A DNA stretch of 34,732 bases from Gloeomargaritaceae cyanobacterium C42_A2020_066 (GTDB lineage: Bacteria; Cyanobacteriota; Cyanobacteriia; Gloeomargaritales; Gloeomargaritaceae): contig JACYLR010000015.1 in the NCBI GenBank assembly GCA_015272465.1, positions 1-34,732 of the forward strand, in the 5' to 3' direction. Within the stretch, counting starts at the first letter, position 1. The number at the start of each line of letters is the position of its first letter. Below are positions 1 to 8,689 of this stretch, piece after piece. Both the position numbers and the translations under genes were made by a program. The notes beneath the pieces were generated by a model. The model did not search any database. It saw only the letters and a list, made by a program, of their open reading frames with translations, and was not told where the DNA came from.

Positions 1-2
1 AC

Positions 3-1115
3 CAACACAAGTGGCAAGACCAGCCCCCGGAAGCCATTCCAGCGGAAAATCAGGCCAACCTGGAGGCCATTCTGGCGCGCGCCCTCAGCTTGGGCATTAA
101 CCACATCGAAACCGCCCGCGGCTACGGCACTTCAGAAATGCAGTTGGGCTATGCCCTAGGCCACTTCCCCCGCCCAAGTTGGATCCTGCAAACTAAGGTG
201 GCACCTAAGGCTGACCCCCAAGCATTTGCCGCGGATTTTGAAAAATCCCTGCACTACTTGCAGGTGGATCAGGTGGATCTATTGGCATTCCACGGACTGA
301 ACCTGCCAGAACATTGGGCATGGACGCGCCGGCCAGGGGGCTGTTTAGAGATGGCCCGCCAGTGGCAGTGCCAAGGTCGCGTCCGGTTTATTGGCTTTTC
401 CACCCACGGCCCCACGGATCTGATCACGGCCATCATTAACAGCGGTGAGTTTGATTATGTGAACCTGCACTGGTACTACATCAACCAGCGCAATTGGCCC
501 GCCGTTGAGGCGGCAGCAGTCCAGGACATGGGAGTGTTCATCATCAGCCCCAGCGACAAGGGGGGCCGCCTCTACGATCCCCCCGAGAAACTGGTGAACC
601 TCTGCCAGCCCCTTAGTCCGATGGTGTTTAATGACCTGTTCTGTCTGAGTCATCCCCAGGTGCATACCCTGAGTTTGGGGGCGGCCCGGCCGGCCGATTT
701 TGAGGAACATCTGCGTACTCTGCCCTTGCTCGACCAGGCAGCTAACCACCTCGCCCCCATCCTCCGCCGCCTCGATCACGCCGGTGAACAAGCCCTAGGC
801 CGCCCCTGGCTGGAGACGTGGGATGAGGGCCTGCCCGACTACACCCAAGTGCCTGGGGAAGTGAACATTCGCACCATCCTCTGGCTCTATAACCTGGTGT
901 GCAGCTTAGACCTGTGGACCTTCGCCCGCGACCGCTACAACCTGCTCGGACAGGGCAGTCATTGGTTTCCCGGCCAGAGAGCCGACGCCCTTGATACACT
1001 GAACCTGAACACCTGTTTGGCCGCCAGTCCCCACCGGGAGCAGATCCCCCCACGTCTTGCCCAAACCCACCAATGGCTCACCGGGCCGGCCGGCCGCCGC
1101 CTCTCCCACAGTTGA
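3..1115 (+). CDS. Aldo/keto reductase, 5'-truncated by window edge
   Basis: The reading frame is open from base 3 with no start, so the gene begins before the window; about 370 residues are visible. The first visible residues run into NHIETARGYGTSE, which carries the conserved Asp/Tyr-region pattern of the aldo/keto reductase TIM barrel (NAD(P)H-dependent carbonyl reduction). Further family-like segments are QVDQVDLLAFHG and VRFIGFSTHG. It matches the cyanobacterial 'predicted oxidoreductase of the aldo/keto reductase family' type. The C-terminal part lacks the CxxCxxC iron-sulfur motif that some relatives carry. The internal TTG at base 90 is not a likely start, because homology-like sequence (ENQANLEAIL) continues upstream of it. 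The substrate cannot be told from sequence. Confidence 0.85.
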   Translation, partial: QHKWQDQPPEAIPAENQANLEAILARALSLGINHIETARGYGTSEMQLGYALGHFPRPSWILQTKVAPKADPQAFAADFEKSLHYLQVDQVDLLAFHGLNLPEHWAWTRRPGGCLEMARQWQCQGRVRFIGFSTHGPTDLITAIINSGEFDYVNLHWYYINQRNWPAVEAAAVQDMGVFIISPSDKGGRLYDPPEKLVNLCQPLSPMVFNDLFCLSHPQVHTLSLGAARPADFEEHLRTLPLLDQAANHLAPILRRLDHAGEQALGRPWLETWDEGLPDYTQVPGEVNIRTILWLYNLVCSLDLWTFARDRYNLLGQGSHWFPGQRADALDTLNLNTCLAASPHREQIPPRLAQTHQWLTGPAGRRLSHS

Positions 1116-1152
1116 TCCCTCCCACCCCAATCCACACCGCCAGAGGGGGCCT

Positions 1153-1374
1153 ATGGTATCATCACGGTCACTGCCTGTCGCCACCCAGGCCCTTCTGGGA
1201 TTGGTTACCGCACCGGCCCTAAGTGCAAGTGTTGCTTGGGATTGCGGCTTACGGGCACTCGTCGAAATCGGGCGTTGGAGCGAGGAAATCCTGCGAGGGG
1301 AGCGGCTACCGGTGCTGCGTAGCCCAGAGGTGGGTCAAAGCGAAGCCGGGAGTCCTTTTGACGATCCCCTATAG
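1153..1374 (+). CDS. Small conserved-type cyanobacterial protein, 73 aa
   Basis: This is a 73-residue open frame starting at ATG 1153, with a purine-rich GAGGGGG ribosome-binding site at about 1143-1149. The centre holds a hydrophobic stretch (residues 9-28) followed by RALVEIGRWSEEILRGERLPVL, an acidic/aromatic pattern I recognise from short uncharacterised cyanobacterial proteins. It lies 37 bases after the aldo/keto reductase and 48 bases before ppc on the same strand, so it may be co-transcribed with either. A longer frame starting at 1057 overlaps the reductase and has no ribosome-binding site, so I chose the internal ATG. No function can be assigned. Confidence 0.55.
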   Translation: MVSSRSLPVATQALLGLVTAPALSASVAWDCGLRALVEIGRWSEEILRGERLPVLRSPEVGQSEAGSPFDDPL

Positions 1375-1422
1375 CCGTTCCCGTTGGACGGTCTTTGGTT
1401 CCGCACATCCAGGGCAGAGGCT

Positions 1423-4392
1423 ATGAATCTTGCATCTTCCGTCCGTCCCGACCAACCTACCCTGCCGACTATGGCATCCCTGCCCTCAATCCGTCACTTG
1501 GACTTGATGGAGTCACTCCTAGAGTCGGTGTTAGCCCAGGAATGCGGGCAGCAGTTGGTGGACTGGCTCCGGGCCTTGCGTACCGCATGCTCTCCGGAGG
1601 GCATTACCGAGCGCACCCCCACCCTGGATATCACCCGTTTGGTGGAAGAGGATCTGAACATTGCAGTTCGGGCAACCCGCGCCTTTGCCCTCTACTTCCA
1701 ACTGATCAACATCGTTGAACACTACAACGAGCAGCGTCAGAAGAAACAGCGCCAACTTCAAGCCCTCCTAGAAGGCACCCGTAGCGGTTTGCCAACGGCG
1801 ACTTGGACTCACCTGGAAAGCAGTTTGGCGGCCAGCAGTCCCCTGGAGGACGGCGGTAATCTGCGCTGGCTCTTCCCCTACCTGAAAGCGGTGAATATGC
1901 CGCCCCGTTGGATTCAGGCGGTTGTTGATCAGCTCAACATCCACTTGGTGTTCACTGCCCACCCCACAGAAATTGTCCGCCACACCATTCGCGACAAGCA
2001 GCGCCGGGTGGCCCGCATTCTGGAAAAACTGGACTGGGTGGAGGCGGGCCTCGAACTGGGCGCCACCTCCCGCTGGGAACTGGACAGCCTGCGCAACGAA
2101 CTGCGGGAAGAGATTCGTCTGTGGTGGCGCACCGATGAACTGCACCAGTTCAAACCCACGGTGCTCGATGAGGTGGACTATGCCCTCCACTACTTTCAGG
2201 AGGTTTTGTTTGAGGCGATCCCAGCCCTCTATGAGCGGTTTACCCAGTGTCTGAAAGCCACCTTCCCGGATCTGCGTCCGCCGCAGTATGGATTCTGTCA
2301 CTTCGGGTCTTGGGTGGGTGCTGATCGGGATGGCAACCCTTCAGTGACACCGGAAGTAACCTGGCAAACTGCTACCTTCCAGCGCGGCATTGTCCTCAAA
2401 AAGTACCTGGATGCGCTTAAAAATCTGCTTAGCCTGCTCAGCTTGTCGGTGCACTGGAGCAATGTCCTGCCGGAGTTGGTGGAGTCTCTGGAGAAGGACA
2501 AGCTAGCCTTACCCGACATTTACGAGCAATTTGGGTTGCGCTACCGCTACGAACCCTACCGGCAAAAGCTGGCCTACATGGTGCAGCGCCTCGAAAATAC
2601 GCTGAAACGCAACGCTCAATTGGCCACCATCAACCCCCTAGGCATCCTTGAAGAGCGACCTGACTATGGGGAATTGGCCATTTACCCGACTGGAGCGGAG
2701 TTCCTTGCCGAGTTGGGCCTGATCCAGCGCAGCTTGCAGGCCAGTGGACTGACCTGTCGGGAACTGGACAAGTTGATCATTCAAGTTGAGGTCTTTGGCT
2801 TTGTCTTGGCCAGCTTGGACATCCGCCAGGAAAGCTCTCGTCATTCTGAGGCCCTGGAGGAAATCACCGCGTATCTGCGTTTGCTGCCGGTGCCCTACCA
2901 AGAGATGTCGGAGGCAGAGCGCTGTAGCTGGCTATTGCAGGAACTGCAAACCCGTCGGCCCTTGGTGCCCCGTGGGGTGACCTTCTCGGAAAATACGCAA
3001 CAGGTGCTCGACACGCTGCACATGCTACGGCGGCTCCACCTAGAATTCAGTCCCCGCATTTGTAACACCTACATCGTCAGCATGAGCCACCACCTCAGCG
3101 ACTTGCTGGAGGTGTGGCTATTGGCGAAGGAGTGTGGTCTGTTTGATCCCATTACCGGGAACAGTCCACTCCATGTGGTGCCGCTGTTTGAGACCGTGGA
3201 GGACTTGCAGCGCGCCCCGACGGTAATGGGTGAGCTGTTCCGGTTGCCCTGGTACCAGACTTACCTGAGTAACCCCAGTCGGCCGGCCGGGGTGCCTCTC
3301 CAAGAAGTGATGCTGGGTTACTCCGACAGCAACAAAGACTCCGGCTTCCTGAGCAGTAACTGGGAGATTTGCAAGGCTCAGCGCGCCCTCCAGACCGTGG
3401 CGGCCGGCTTCGGCGTGGCCCTGCGTATCTTCCATGGCCGAGGTGGATCGGTCGGTCGGGGAGGCGGGCCGGCCTACGAGGCAATCCTGGCCCAACCCAG
3501 CGATACGATTGGTGGGCGGATCAAGATCACGGAGCAGGGGGAAGTGCTCGCCTCCAAATATTCCCTGCCCGAGTTGGCGATCTATAACCTGGAAAATGTC
3601 ACCACAGCTGTCCTCCAAGCCAGTCTGTTGCGGGCGGGTTTTGATGACATTGCTCCCTGGCACGAAATCATGGAGGAACTAGCGGCCCGTTCCCGACAAC
3701 ACTACCGAGCACTCATCTACGAGCAGCCCGATTTCCTGGACTTTTTCCACCAGGTGACGCCGATCGACGAGATCAGTCAACTCCAGATTTCCTCCCGGCC
3801 GGCCCGGCGACGGGGCAAGCGTGACCTGACCAGTCTGCGGGCTATTCCCTGGGTATTTAGCTGGACCCAGAGCCGATTCTTGTTACCGGCCTGGTATGGG
3901 GTTGGCACCGCCCTCCAGGAATTCCTGGATCAAAATCCCACGGAGCACCTGCGGCTACTCTGCTATTTCCATGCCAAGTGGCCCTTTTTCCGAATGGTGG
4001 TCTCAAAGGTGGAGATGACCCTCTCCAAGGTGGACTTAACCATGGCCGCCCACTACGTGCGGGAGTTGGCCATGCCGGAGGATCAAGCCCGCTTTCAGCC
4101 CTTGTTTGACCTCATTGCCCACGAGTATCAACTCACCCGCGAGATTATTCTGCGGATTACGGGACAGGAGCGGCTCTTAGATGGCGATGCGGATTTGCAG
4201 CGTTCTGTCTATCTCCGCAACAGCACCATCGTTCCCCTAGGGTTTCTGCAAGTAGCGCTGGTGAAGCGGTTGCGCCAGGTGCAGCAGGCTCCGGGGCAAC
4301 TCGTGGTATCTCGCTACAGCCGCTCCGAGTTACTGCGGGGAGCCCTGCTGACGATTAATGGGATTGCCGCCGGGATGCGGAATACAGGCTAG
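1423..4392 (+). CDS. ppc: Phosphoenolpyruvate carboxylase
   Basis: This enzyme carboxylates phosphoenolpyruvate with bicarbonate to oxaloacetate, the main anaplerotic reaction feeding C4 acids and amino acid synthesis in cyanobacteria; it is cytosolic and normally tetrameric. At 989 residues it has the usual cyanobacterial length. Visible signatures are VFTAHPTE with the catalytic histidine near residue 180, [12 protein letters not shown] near 309, [10 protein letters not shown] near 633, the [13 protein letters not shown] loop with its catalytic His/Arg near 670-682, and the invariant C-terminal RNTG. I chose ATG 1423, preceded by GCAGAGG, over a TTG at 1384; the extra 13 residues upstream do not look like family sequence. 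No N-terminal plant-type phosphorylation motif is seen. Confidence 0.97.
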   Translation: MNLASSVRPDQPTLPTMASLPSIRHLDLMESLLESVLAQECGQQLVDWLRALRTACSPEGITERTPTLDITRLVEEDLNIAVRATRAFALYFQLINIVEHYNEQRQKKQRQLQALLEGTRSGLPTATWTHLESSLAASSPLEDGGNLRWLFPYLKAVNMPPRWIQAVVDQLNIHLVFTAHPTEIVRHTIRDKQRRVARILEKLDWVEAGLELGATSRWELDSLRNELREEIRLWWRTDELHQFKPTVLDEVDYALHYFQEVLFEAIPALYERFTQCLKATFPDLRPPQYGFCHFGSWVGADRDGNPSVTPEVTWQTATFQRGIVLKKYLDALKNLLSLLSLSVHWSNVLPELVESLEKDKLALPDIYEQFGLRYRYEPYRQKLAYMVQRLENTLKRNAQLATINPLGILEERPDYGELAIYPTGAEFLAELGLIQRSLQASGLTCRELDKLIIQVEVFGFVLASLDIRQESSRHSEALEEITAYLRLLPVPYQEMSEAERCSWLLQELQTRRPLVPRGVTFSENTQQVLDTLHMLRRLHLEFSPRICNTYIVSMSHHLSDLLEVWLLAKECGLFDPITGNSPLHVVPLFETVEDLQRAPTVMGELFRLPWYQTYLSNPSRPAGVPLQEVMLGYSDSNKDSGFLSSNWEICKAQRALQTVAAGFGVALRIFHGRGGSVGRGGGPAYEAILAQPSDTIGGRIKITEQGEVLASKYSLPELAIYNLENVTTAVLQASLLRAGFDDIAPWHEIMEELAARSRQHYRALIYEQPDFLDFFHQVTPIDEISQLQISSRPARRRGKRDLTSLRAIPWVFSWTQSRFLLPAWYGVGTALQEFLDQNPTEHLRLLCYFHAKWPFFRMVVSKVEMTLSKVDLTMAAHYVRELAMPEDQARFQPLFDLIAHEYQLTREIILRITGQERLLDGDADLQRSVYLRNSTIVPLGFLQVALVKRLRQVQQAPGQLVVSRYSRSELLRGALLTINGIAAGMRNTG

Positions 4393-4399
4393 GCAGCCC

Positions 4400-4415
4400 C
4401 CTGCGTGGATGCAGG
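4400..4415 (+). terminator. Weak hairpin after ppc
   Basis: CCTGC-GTGGAT-GCAGG forms a 5-bp stem starting 8 bases after the ppc stop. No T-tract follows, so it is only a possible terminator or 3'-end stabilising hairpin. Confidence 0.25.
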
Positions 4416-4553
4416 ATAGGGTAGTTCCTGCTTGTGTCGGCAGCTGCCCGGCCGGCCGTGTTCCAGGTGTAAAGTTCGGTAATTTCCCCAGTGCTGCGAT
4501 CCCCAGTCTGCTTTAGGCTAAGGGGTATTCATGCAGGGGATAGGAGGACAGCC

Positions 4554-4703
4554 ATGGTTGACAAGCTACGGTCGCTGGGCCTCTCCGACGACGCCATACA
4601 TTTTGCCCAACGCCAGCCGGGGCCACTGTTGATGGTGCTGTGGCGATACGGGCTGATCAACGCTGACCAGTTGGATGAGATGCTGGCCTGCGATTGGCTC
4701 TAG
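4554..4703 (+). CDS. DUF2949-family small protein, 49 aa
   Basis: This 49-residue protein starts at ATG 4554, six bases after a perfect AGGAGG ribosome-binding site (4542-4547), which decides the start. The sequence shows the DUF2949 pattern: an N-terminal LGLSDDAIHFAQRQ helix, then PGPLLMVLWRYGLI and the terminal QLDEMLACDWL. This small family is known from cyanobacteria and has no assigned biochemical role. An upstream extension to 4491 is open but has no ribosome-binding site. It is 161 bases downstream of ppc and probably transcribed separately. Confidence 0.8.
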   Translation: MVDKLRSLGLSDDAIHFAQRQPGPLLMVLWRYGLINADQLDEMLACDWL

Positions 4704-4861
4704 GGAGGGTTCCTGGCCCTTACGCGATAACGACGGCCAAGTTAAAAGGGCTTGCTCCTAGGGTATTGGGTAGGTGAAGGGTTTACAGCCGGATTACTTT
4801 GTCTTGACACACGTCCAGTAGGTAAGCCTCTAAACTGACAAAAGTGCTGTTGAGCCTACAG

Positions 4862-4901
4862 CTTTGAACCTGATGTGTCAACTTTGAACCTGATGTGTCA
4901 A
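4862..4901. repeat. Perfect 20-bp direct tandem repeat (2 copies)
   Basis: CTTTGAACCTGATGTGTCAA occurs at 4862-4881 and again, with no gap and no mismatch, at 4882-4901. The 3' part TGTGTCAA of each copy is the reverse complement of TTGACACA at 4804-4811, so a one-against-two inverted arrangement flanks about 60 bases. Terminal repeats of some IS families look like this, but no element is recognisable. Confidence 0.85.
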
Positions 4902-4932
4902 CCTAAGCATGAATAGCTATAGCCTACCTATG

Positions 4933-4948
4933 CAGGGGGGCACCCCTG
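4933..4948 (-). terminator. GC-rich hairpin downstream of recG
   Basis: CAGGGG-GGCA-CCCCTG forms a perfect 6-bp GC-rich stem with a 4-base loop, about 56 bases past the recG stop. No U-rich tail follows on the recG strand, so termination is possible but unproven. Confidence 0.35.
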
Positions 4949-5003
4949 GGCAAGTACCGCCTTGTAGAGTAACATCCCCTGCTTAAGTTCAGGACACCTT
5001 GGA

Positions 5004-7448
5004 CTAGCTCAAGACCGTATCTCCCAGTAACTGAGACACGCGCTGGTCTAGTTCCTGCTTCAGATAAGGCCAGGTTACCAAGCTAGGGTCTTGGGACATC
5101 AGTTGAGTTGCAGCCTGGCGTGCAGACTCCAGTACCTCCTGATCCTCCATCAAGCTGGCTAGGGCCAAATCCGGTAGACCGGCTTGGCGCGTCCCCAAAA
5201 CCTCCCCCGGCCCTCGCAACCGTAAATCCATCTCCGCAATCCAAAAACCGTCCTGGGATTGCTCCAACACCTTGAGACGCTGGAGGGACAGTTCATTCTG
5301 GTTGCTGCTGATCAACAGACAGTAGGACTTGTGGCTACCGCGGCCCACCCGCCCCCGCAACTGGTGCAATTGAGCCAGACCAAAGCGCTCGGCGTGTTCA
5401 ATCATCATGACAGTGGCGTTGGGCACATCCACCCCGACCTCTACAACTGTTGTGGAGACTAGAATCTGGGTCTTGTGGTCGCGAAAGGCTCGAATAGCCT
5501 CTTCCTTTTCCGCTGAAGACATCCGCCCATGCAGCAAACCTAATTGGAATGTGGGAAAGACCACTTCCCGCAGCCGCTCGTATTCCTGAATGGCGGAGCG
5601 CAACTCAATTTTTTCCGATTCATCGACCAGGGGCAGGATGATATAGGCCTGACGCCCCTGCACCACCTCCCGCCGGATCAGATCCTGGGCAAAACGGCGG
5701 TCACTGGCTCGCATCACCGTGGTTTGGATCGGTTGCCGACCCGGGGGCAGTTCGTCGATCTGGCTGACATCCAGGTCACCGTGTAGGGTCAGGGCCAGGG
5801 TACGGGGAATCGGCGTGGCGGTCATAGTCAGCACATGCGGGTCAAGGCCCTTCTGTTGCAGCCGTGCCCGCTGCGCTACCCCAAACCGGTGTTGCTCGTC
5901 GATCACCACCAGGCCCAACCGCTGAAAATTGACATCCTCTTGGATCAGGGCATGGGTGCCCACAACCAGGGACAGTTCTCCCGTTTCCAACTGAGCCAGG
6001 GTCTGGCGGCGGCCGGCCGGCCGGGTGGAACCCGTCAGCAGGTCTACGGAGAGATGCAGCGGTGTCAACCAGGCCACCAGTTTGGCGTAGTGTTGCTCGG
6101 CCAGGACTTCGGTGGGGGCCATCAGTGCGCCCTGATACCCGGCTTCCAGGGCGGCCAGCAGGGCCATGACCGCCACCACGGTTTTGCCGGAACCCACATC
6201 CCCTTGTACCAGGCGCTGCATCGGCGTGTTTTTTTGCAAATCCCGCAGAATCTCCTGGATCACCCGTTCCTGGGCAGTGGTGAATCGGAAGGGGAGTTGC
6301 TGACGGAACTGCTCTAGCAGACGCCCCTCCAGGGTGATGGCGGGGGTAGCAGCGGCGGCGGCCCGTTGCTGATGACGGCGTTGCAGAAAGGCCAATTGCA
6401 GGTAGAGAAATTCATCAAAAACCAGGCGACGTTTGGCGGCCTTTTCCTGGTCGGGACTATCCGGGTTGTGGATCTGGGTCAGGGCAGCGCCTAGGGGCAG
6501 AAGTTCCCACGCCCGACAGAGGCCGGCCGGGAGCGGGTCGGGGAGTTGCTGAGTCAGGGGCAGGACGGTGTTGAGGGTCTGGCGCAATCCCAGGGCTTTG
6601 ACCCCAGCCTTGAGGGGATAGATTGGGATAATCCGGCCGGCCGTGGTCTCGTCCCCATCGATTACCTCGATCACCGGTTCCTGGAGGGTTTTGTCGTACT
6701 TACCTTCCTTGACTAGGCCCGACACGGCGACCGTGGCCCCCCGGGGATAGGCGCGTAGTTGCTGCTCCTGCCAGGCCCGGTTGGTGTAGCGCTTACCGGC
6801 AAAAAAGCGGCTGAGCTTGAGACGCCCACTGGGGTCGGCCACCACCACTTCCAGGATCGACAGTTTGGGATTTTTGGGGCTGGTGAAACACTGGCAACTG
6901 CGGATTGTCCCCACAACGGTGACCGTCTCCCCCGGTTGCAAGTCCCGAATCAGCCGCCGATGGCTATAGTCCACGTAGCCCCGTGGGTAATAGCGCAACA
7001 CCTGACTGAGGGTACTGAGGCCCAAGGCGTTCAGTTGCTGTCGTTGGTAGGGTTTGAGTACCTTGACCTGATCCAGGGGCATCTCCCAGGTAACGGTGTG
7101 GCTGGGGGGCGGCGCGGGGGCAGGTTCCTTTACCTGGGGCCGAGCTGGAGGAACTGCGGCCGGCCGGCCGGTCTGGGGCAGGGCTTCCACCAACCAGCGC
7201 ACACGGGTGAGGAGATCCTGCCGGGCTTCCGGGGGCAAGCAGGGGTAGTTGGCCAGTTCAGTCGTTAAAATCTGCCATCGGCCGAACTGCCCCCTGGGGA
7301 GGCGATCCGGGGGAATCTGTTGCAGTTGCAAGCGGAGAAAATCGTGGAAGGTGTACTCGCGGCCCTGGAGATTGGTAAACCCAGTCTTGGCCTCCAGGGC
7401 TAGGGCTTGTTGAACTCGATCGCCGTTCCACTCCACGCGTTTGCTCAT
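5004..7448 (-). CDS. recG: ATP-dependent DNA helicase RecG
   Basis: RecG is a superfamily 2 helicase that remodels stalled forks and branched recombination intermediates. The 814-residue product has an N-terminal extension of about 120 residues with a Pro/Ala-rich linker (95-117), as is usual in cyanobacterial RecG. The wedge/OB domain follows (about 125-265), then the motor: Walker A GDVGSGKT at 416-423, DEQH at 517-520 with HRFGV, TATPIPRTL at 543-551, then STTVVEVGVD and the QLRGRVGRG motif of the second motor domain. It starts at ATG 7448, 12 bases after the stop of the channel-like gene upstream, so it is probably the last gene of a run starting with the bestrophin gene. Confidence 0.96.
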   Translation of the reverse strand: MSKRVEWNGDRVQQALALEAKTGFTNLQGREYTFHDFLRLQLQQIPPDRLPRGQFGRWQILTTELANYPCLPPEARQDLLTRVRWLVEALPQTGRPAAVPPARPQVKEPAPAPPPSHTVTWEMPLDQVKVLKPYQRQQLNALGLSTLSQVLRYYPRGYVDYSHRRLIRDLQPGETVTVVGTIRSCQCFTSPKNPKLSILEVVVADPSGRLKLSRFFAGKRYTNRAWQEQQLRAYPRGATVAVSGLVKEGKYDKTLQEPVIEVIDGDETTAGRIIPIYPLKAGVKALGLRQTLNTVLPLTQQLPDPLPAGLCRAWELLPLGAALTQIHNPDSPDQEKAAKRRLVFDEFLYLQLAFLQRRHQQRAAAAATPAITLEGRLLEQFRQQLPFRFTTAQERVIQEILRDLQKNTPMQRLVQGDVGSGKTVVAVMALLAALEAGYQGALMAPTEVLAEQHYAKLVAWLTPLHLSVDLLTGSTRPAGRRQTLAQLETGELSLVVGTHALIQEDVNFQRLGLVVIDEQHRFGVAQRARLQQKGLDPHVLTMTATPIPRTLALTLHGDLDVSQIDELPPGRQPIQTTVMRASDRRFAQDLIRREVVQGRQAYIILPLVDESEKIELRSAIQEYERLREVVFPTFQLGLLHGRMSSAEKEEAIRAFRDHKTQILVSTTVVEVGVDVPNATVMMIEHAERFGLAQLHQLRGRVGRGSHKSYCLLISSNQNELSLQRLKVLEQSQDGFWIAEMDLRLRGPGEVLGTRQAGLPDLALASLMEDQEVLESARQAATQLMSQDPSLVTWPYLKQELDQRVSQLLGDTVLS

Positions 7449-7460
7449 GACCTCCTGCGC

Positions 7461-8687
7461 TCACCTTATTGTAGACTCCCGCACCGTCTGGTTTGTGAGC
7501 GGTTTGGTCTGGAGGTTTTCCAACGCACTAAACTCCATCAGAGATTGGATACTGCGCTGGTTGATTTCAAGGGCGCGCAGGGGAATGGCCATGTTAGCGC
7601 AGGTGTAGCCCAGGAAGAAAACACCAAATGCCACCTTGTCAAAGCGGCGTGCCAACTGTTCTCGCCCACGCCGATCGTAGAGATAAAGGGAAATTGTGGA
7701 CTGGGTGAGGGTGAGAAAAATTGTTGCCATCCCCAAGCCATTGATCATGTCCATGAGAGACACAACCCCCACATCCGGCAGCAAACTCGCCCCCAGGTAG
7801 GTGTTGGCCACGGCGGCAAAGAAGGCCCCCACCCCTAGGCCAAAGCGCGGGTCCACATCCGTTGGTTTAATCCACAGGGCCAGAATGGCAATGGCCACCG
7901 ACCCAAATAGAGCCTGAAATAGCCGTAGGTAAAAGCCTAGGTCTGCCCGATCAATGAGGATGCCAAAGACAAACTGGGAATAGGTGAGCCGGTCAGCCGA
8001 CACGGAAGGGTCTCCAAAGTTCGACCGGTAAGTATGCAGCTTGGCGAGGGCAGTGGTTTCGCGCACCACATAGCCCGGCAGTTCCACCCGCGAGCTAACC
8101 CCTGAAGCTTGGGTATCCGGAACCCAGAGCAGAGCATCGGCCGGCCGGACGAGATCCTCCAGGTTGAGGGTCAGGAGGTGACTATCCAGGGGGAATCGCC
8201 CCACTTCAAACAATTTGCTGACCTCGATCTCCATCCGGTACAACTCGTAGCGCTGCCGCTGGGCACCAGCCGGGGTCGTGATCGAACGCAGCAGCACCTG
8301 GCTGAGGATGGTGCCACTGGGAATTTGCAGGCTCTGTCCGGGCGTCAAGGGCTGTCCCGGCGGCTCCACCCAGTTCAACCACAGATACAGATCGGCGCGC
8401 CAGTGACTATCCCGAATGGATAACTCGGGGACGCGGTCAATGTAGAGGCCAATCCGCACCTCGGCCGGCCGGGCATCCGTTGAGGGGCGTTCCGGTTGTG
8501 TGCGGCCTGGTTCAGCCCGGTTAGTGGCCAGTCGCGCTTCCTGGCGTTGCAGTTGAGCTTGGGCACTGATGGTTGTCAGGTGACGAATCAGGTAGGCCCC
8601 GCCGGAGAAGAAGCCCAAGTGAAATACCGCCCAGAGGCCAATCAGGAAGTTTTCAACGCGACTGATGCGTTCGGGCTGCTCGTCCAC
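7461..8687 (-). CDS. Divergent pentameric ligand-gated channel-like membrane protein
   Basis: The 408-residue protein has an N-terminal membrane anchor (about 12-36), a polar linker rich in Q/R/P (about 45-75), a beta-type region and four C-terminal membrane helices (about 251-273, 282-303, 309-335, 351-371). Several parts line up by eye with prokaryotic Cys-loop-type channels such as GLIC: the first strand VRIGLYIDRV followed by DLYLWLNW, then GRFPLDSHLLTLNLE (164-178) matching the canonical FPFD Cys-loop segment, a pore-helix-like stretch ending in a Leu-Pro turn, and a following helix starting near TxxD/LMDMI. The region that normally carries loop A with a WxPE/D motif before the Cys-loop is shortened. 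The start is GTG 8687, two bases from the bestrophin stop, with no clear ribosome-binding site, suggesting translational coupling. The ligand and ion are unknown, and it might be a non-conducting sensor. Confidence 0.6.
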   Translation of the reverse strand: MDEQPERISRVENFLIGLWAVFHLGFFSGGAYLIRHLTTISAQAQLQRQEARLATNRAEPGRTQPERPSTDARPAEVRIGLYIDRVPELSIRDSHWRADLYLWLNWVEPPGQPLTPGQSLQIPSGTILSQVLLRSITTPAGAQRQRYELYRMEIEVSKLFEVGRFPLDSHLLTLNLEDLVRPADALLWVPDTQASGVSSRVELPGYVVRETTALAKLHTYRSNFGDPSVSADRLTYSQFVFGILIDRADLGFYLRLFQALFGSVAIAILALWIKPTDVDPRFGLGVGAFFAAVANTYLGASLLPDVGVVSLMDMINGLGMATIFLTLTQSTISLYLYDRRGREQLARRFDKVAFGVFFLGYTCANMAIPLRALEINQRSIQSLMEFSALENLQTKPLTNQTVRESTIR

Positions 8688-8689
8688 GG

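Larger units (their letters stand above)
4704..5003. other. Intergenic region with tandem repeat and hairpin
   Basis: This 300-base gap separates the convergent DUF2949 and recG genes. I see no convincing coding frame in it. It holds a perfect 20-bp tandem duplication (4862-4901), an inverted match to part of it (4804-4811), an 8-bp palindrome ATAGCTAT (about 4912-4919) and a GC-rich hairpin (4933-4948). The structure suggests the remains of a small mobile element or a repeat-derived terminator region, but no transposase or target duplication is present. Confidence 0.6.

Noticed and set aside
1384-1422. TTG start for ppc, 13 residues upstream
   Set aside because: ATG 1423 has a better ribosome-binding site, and the extension does not look like family sequence.
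3118-3663. Long open frame antisense to ppc (181 codons)
   Set aside because: It lies wholly within the conserved ppc core, has no family features, and is a shadow of GC-rich codon use.
4804-4836. TTGACA as a -35 promoter box
   Set aside because: The nearest -10-like sequence (TAAACT) is 21 bases away, which is too far, and no gene follows on that strand.
6005-6030. GGCCGGCC runs as transcription terminators or recombination sites
   Set aside because: They occur inside the coding frames of many unrelated genes and have no following T-tract, so an iterated-palindrome explanation fits better.
5835-6317. Open frame of 160 codons antisense to recG
   Set aside because: It overlaps the RecG motor domain and shows low-complexity Gln/Gly content without motifs or a ribosome-binding site.
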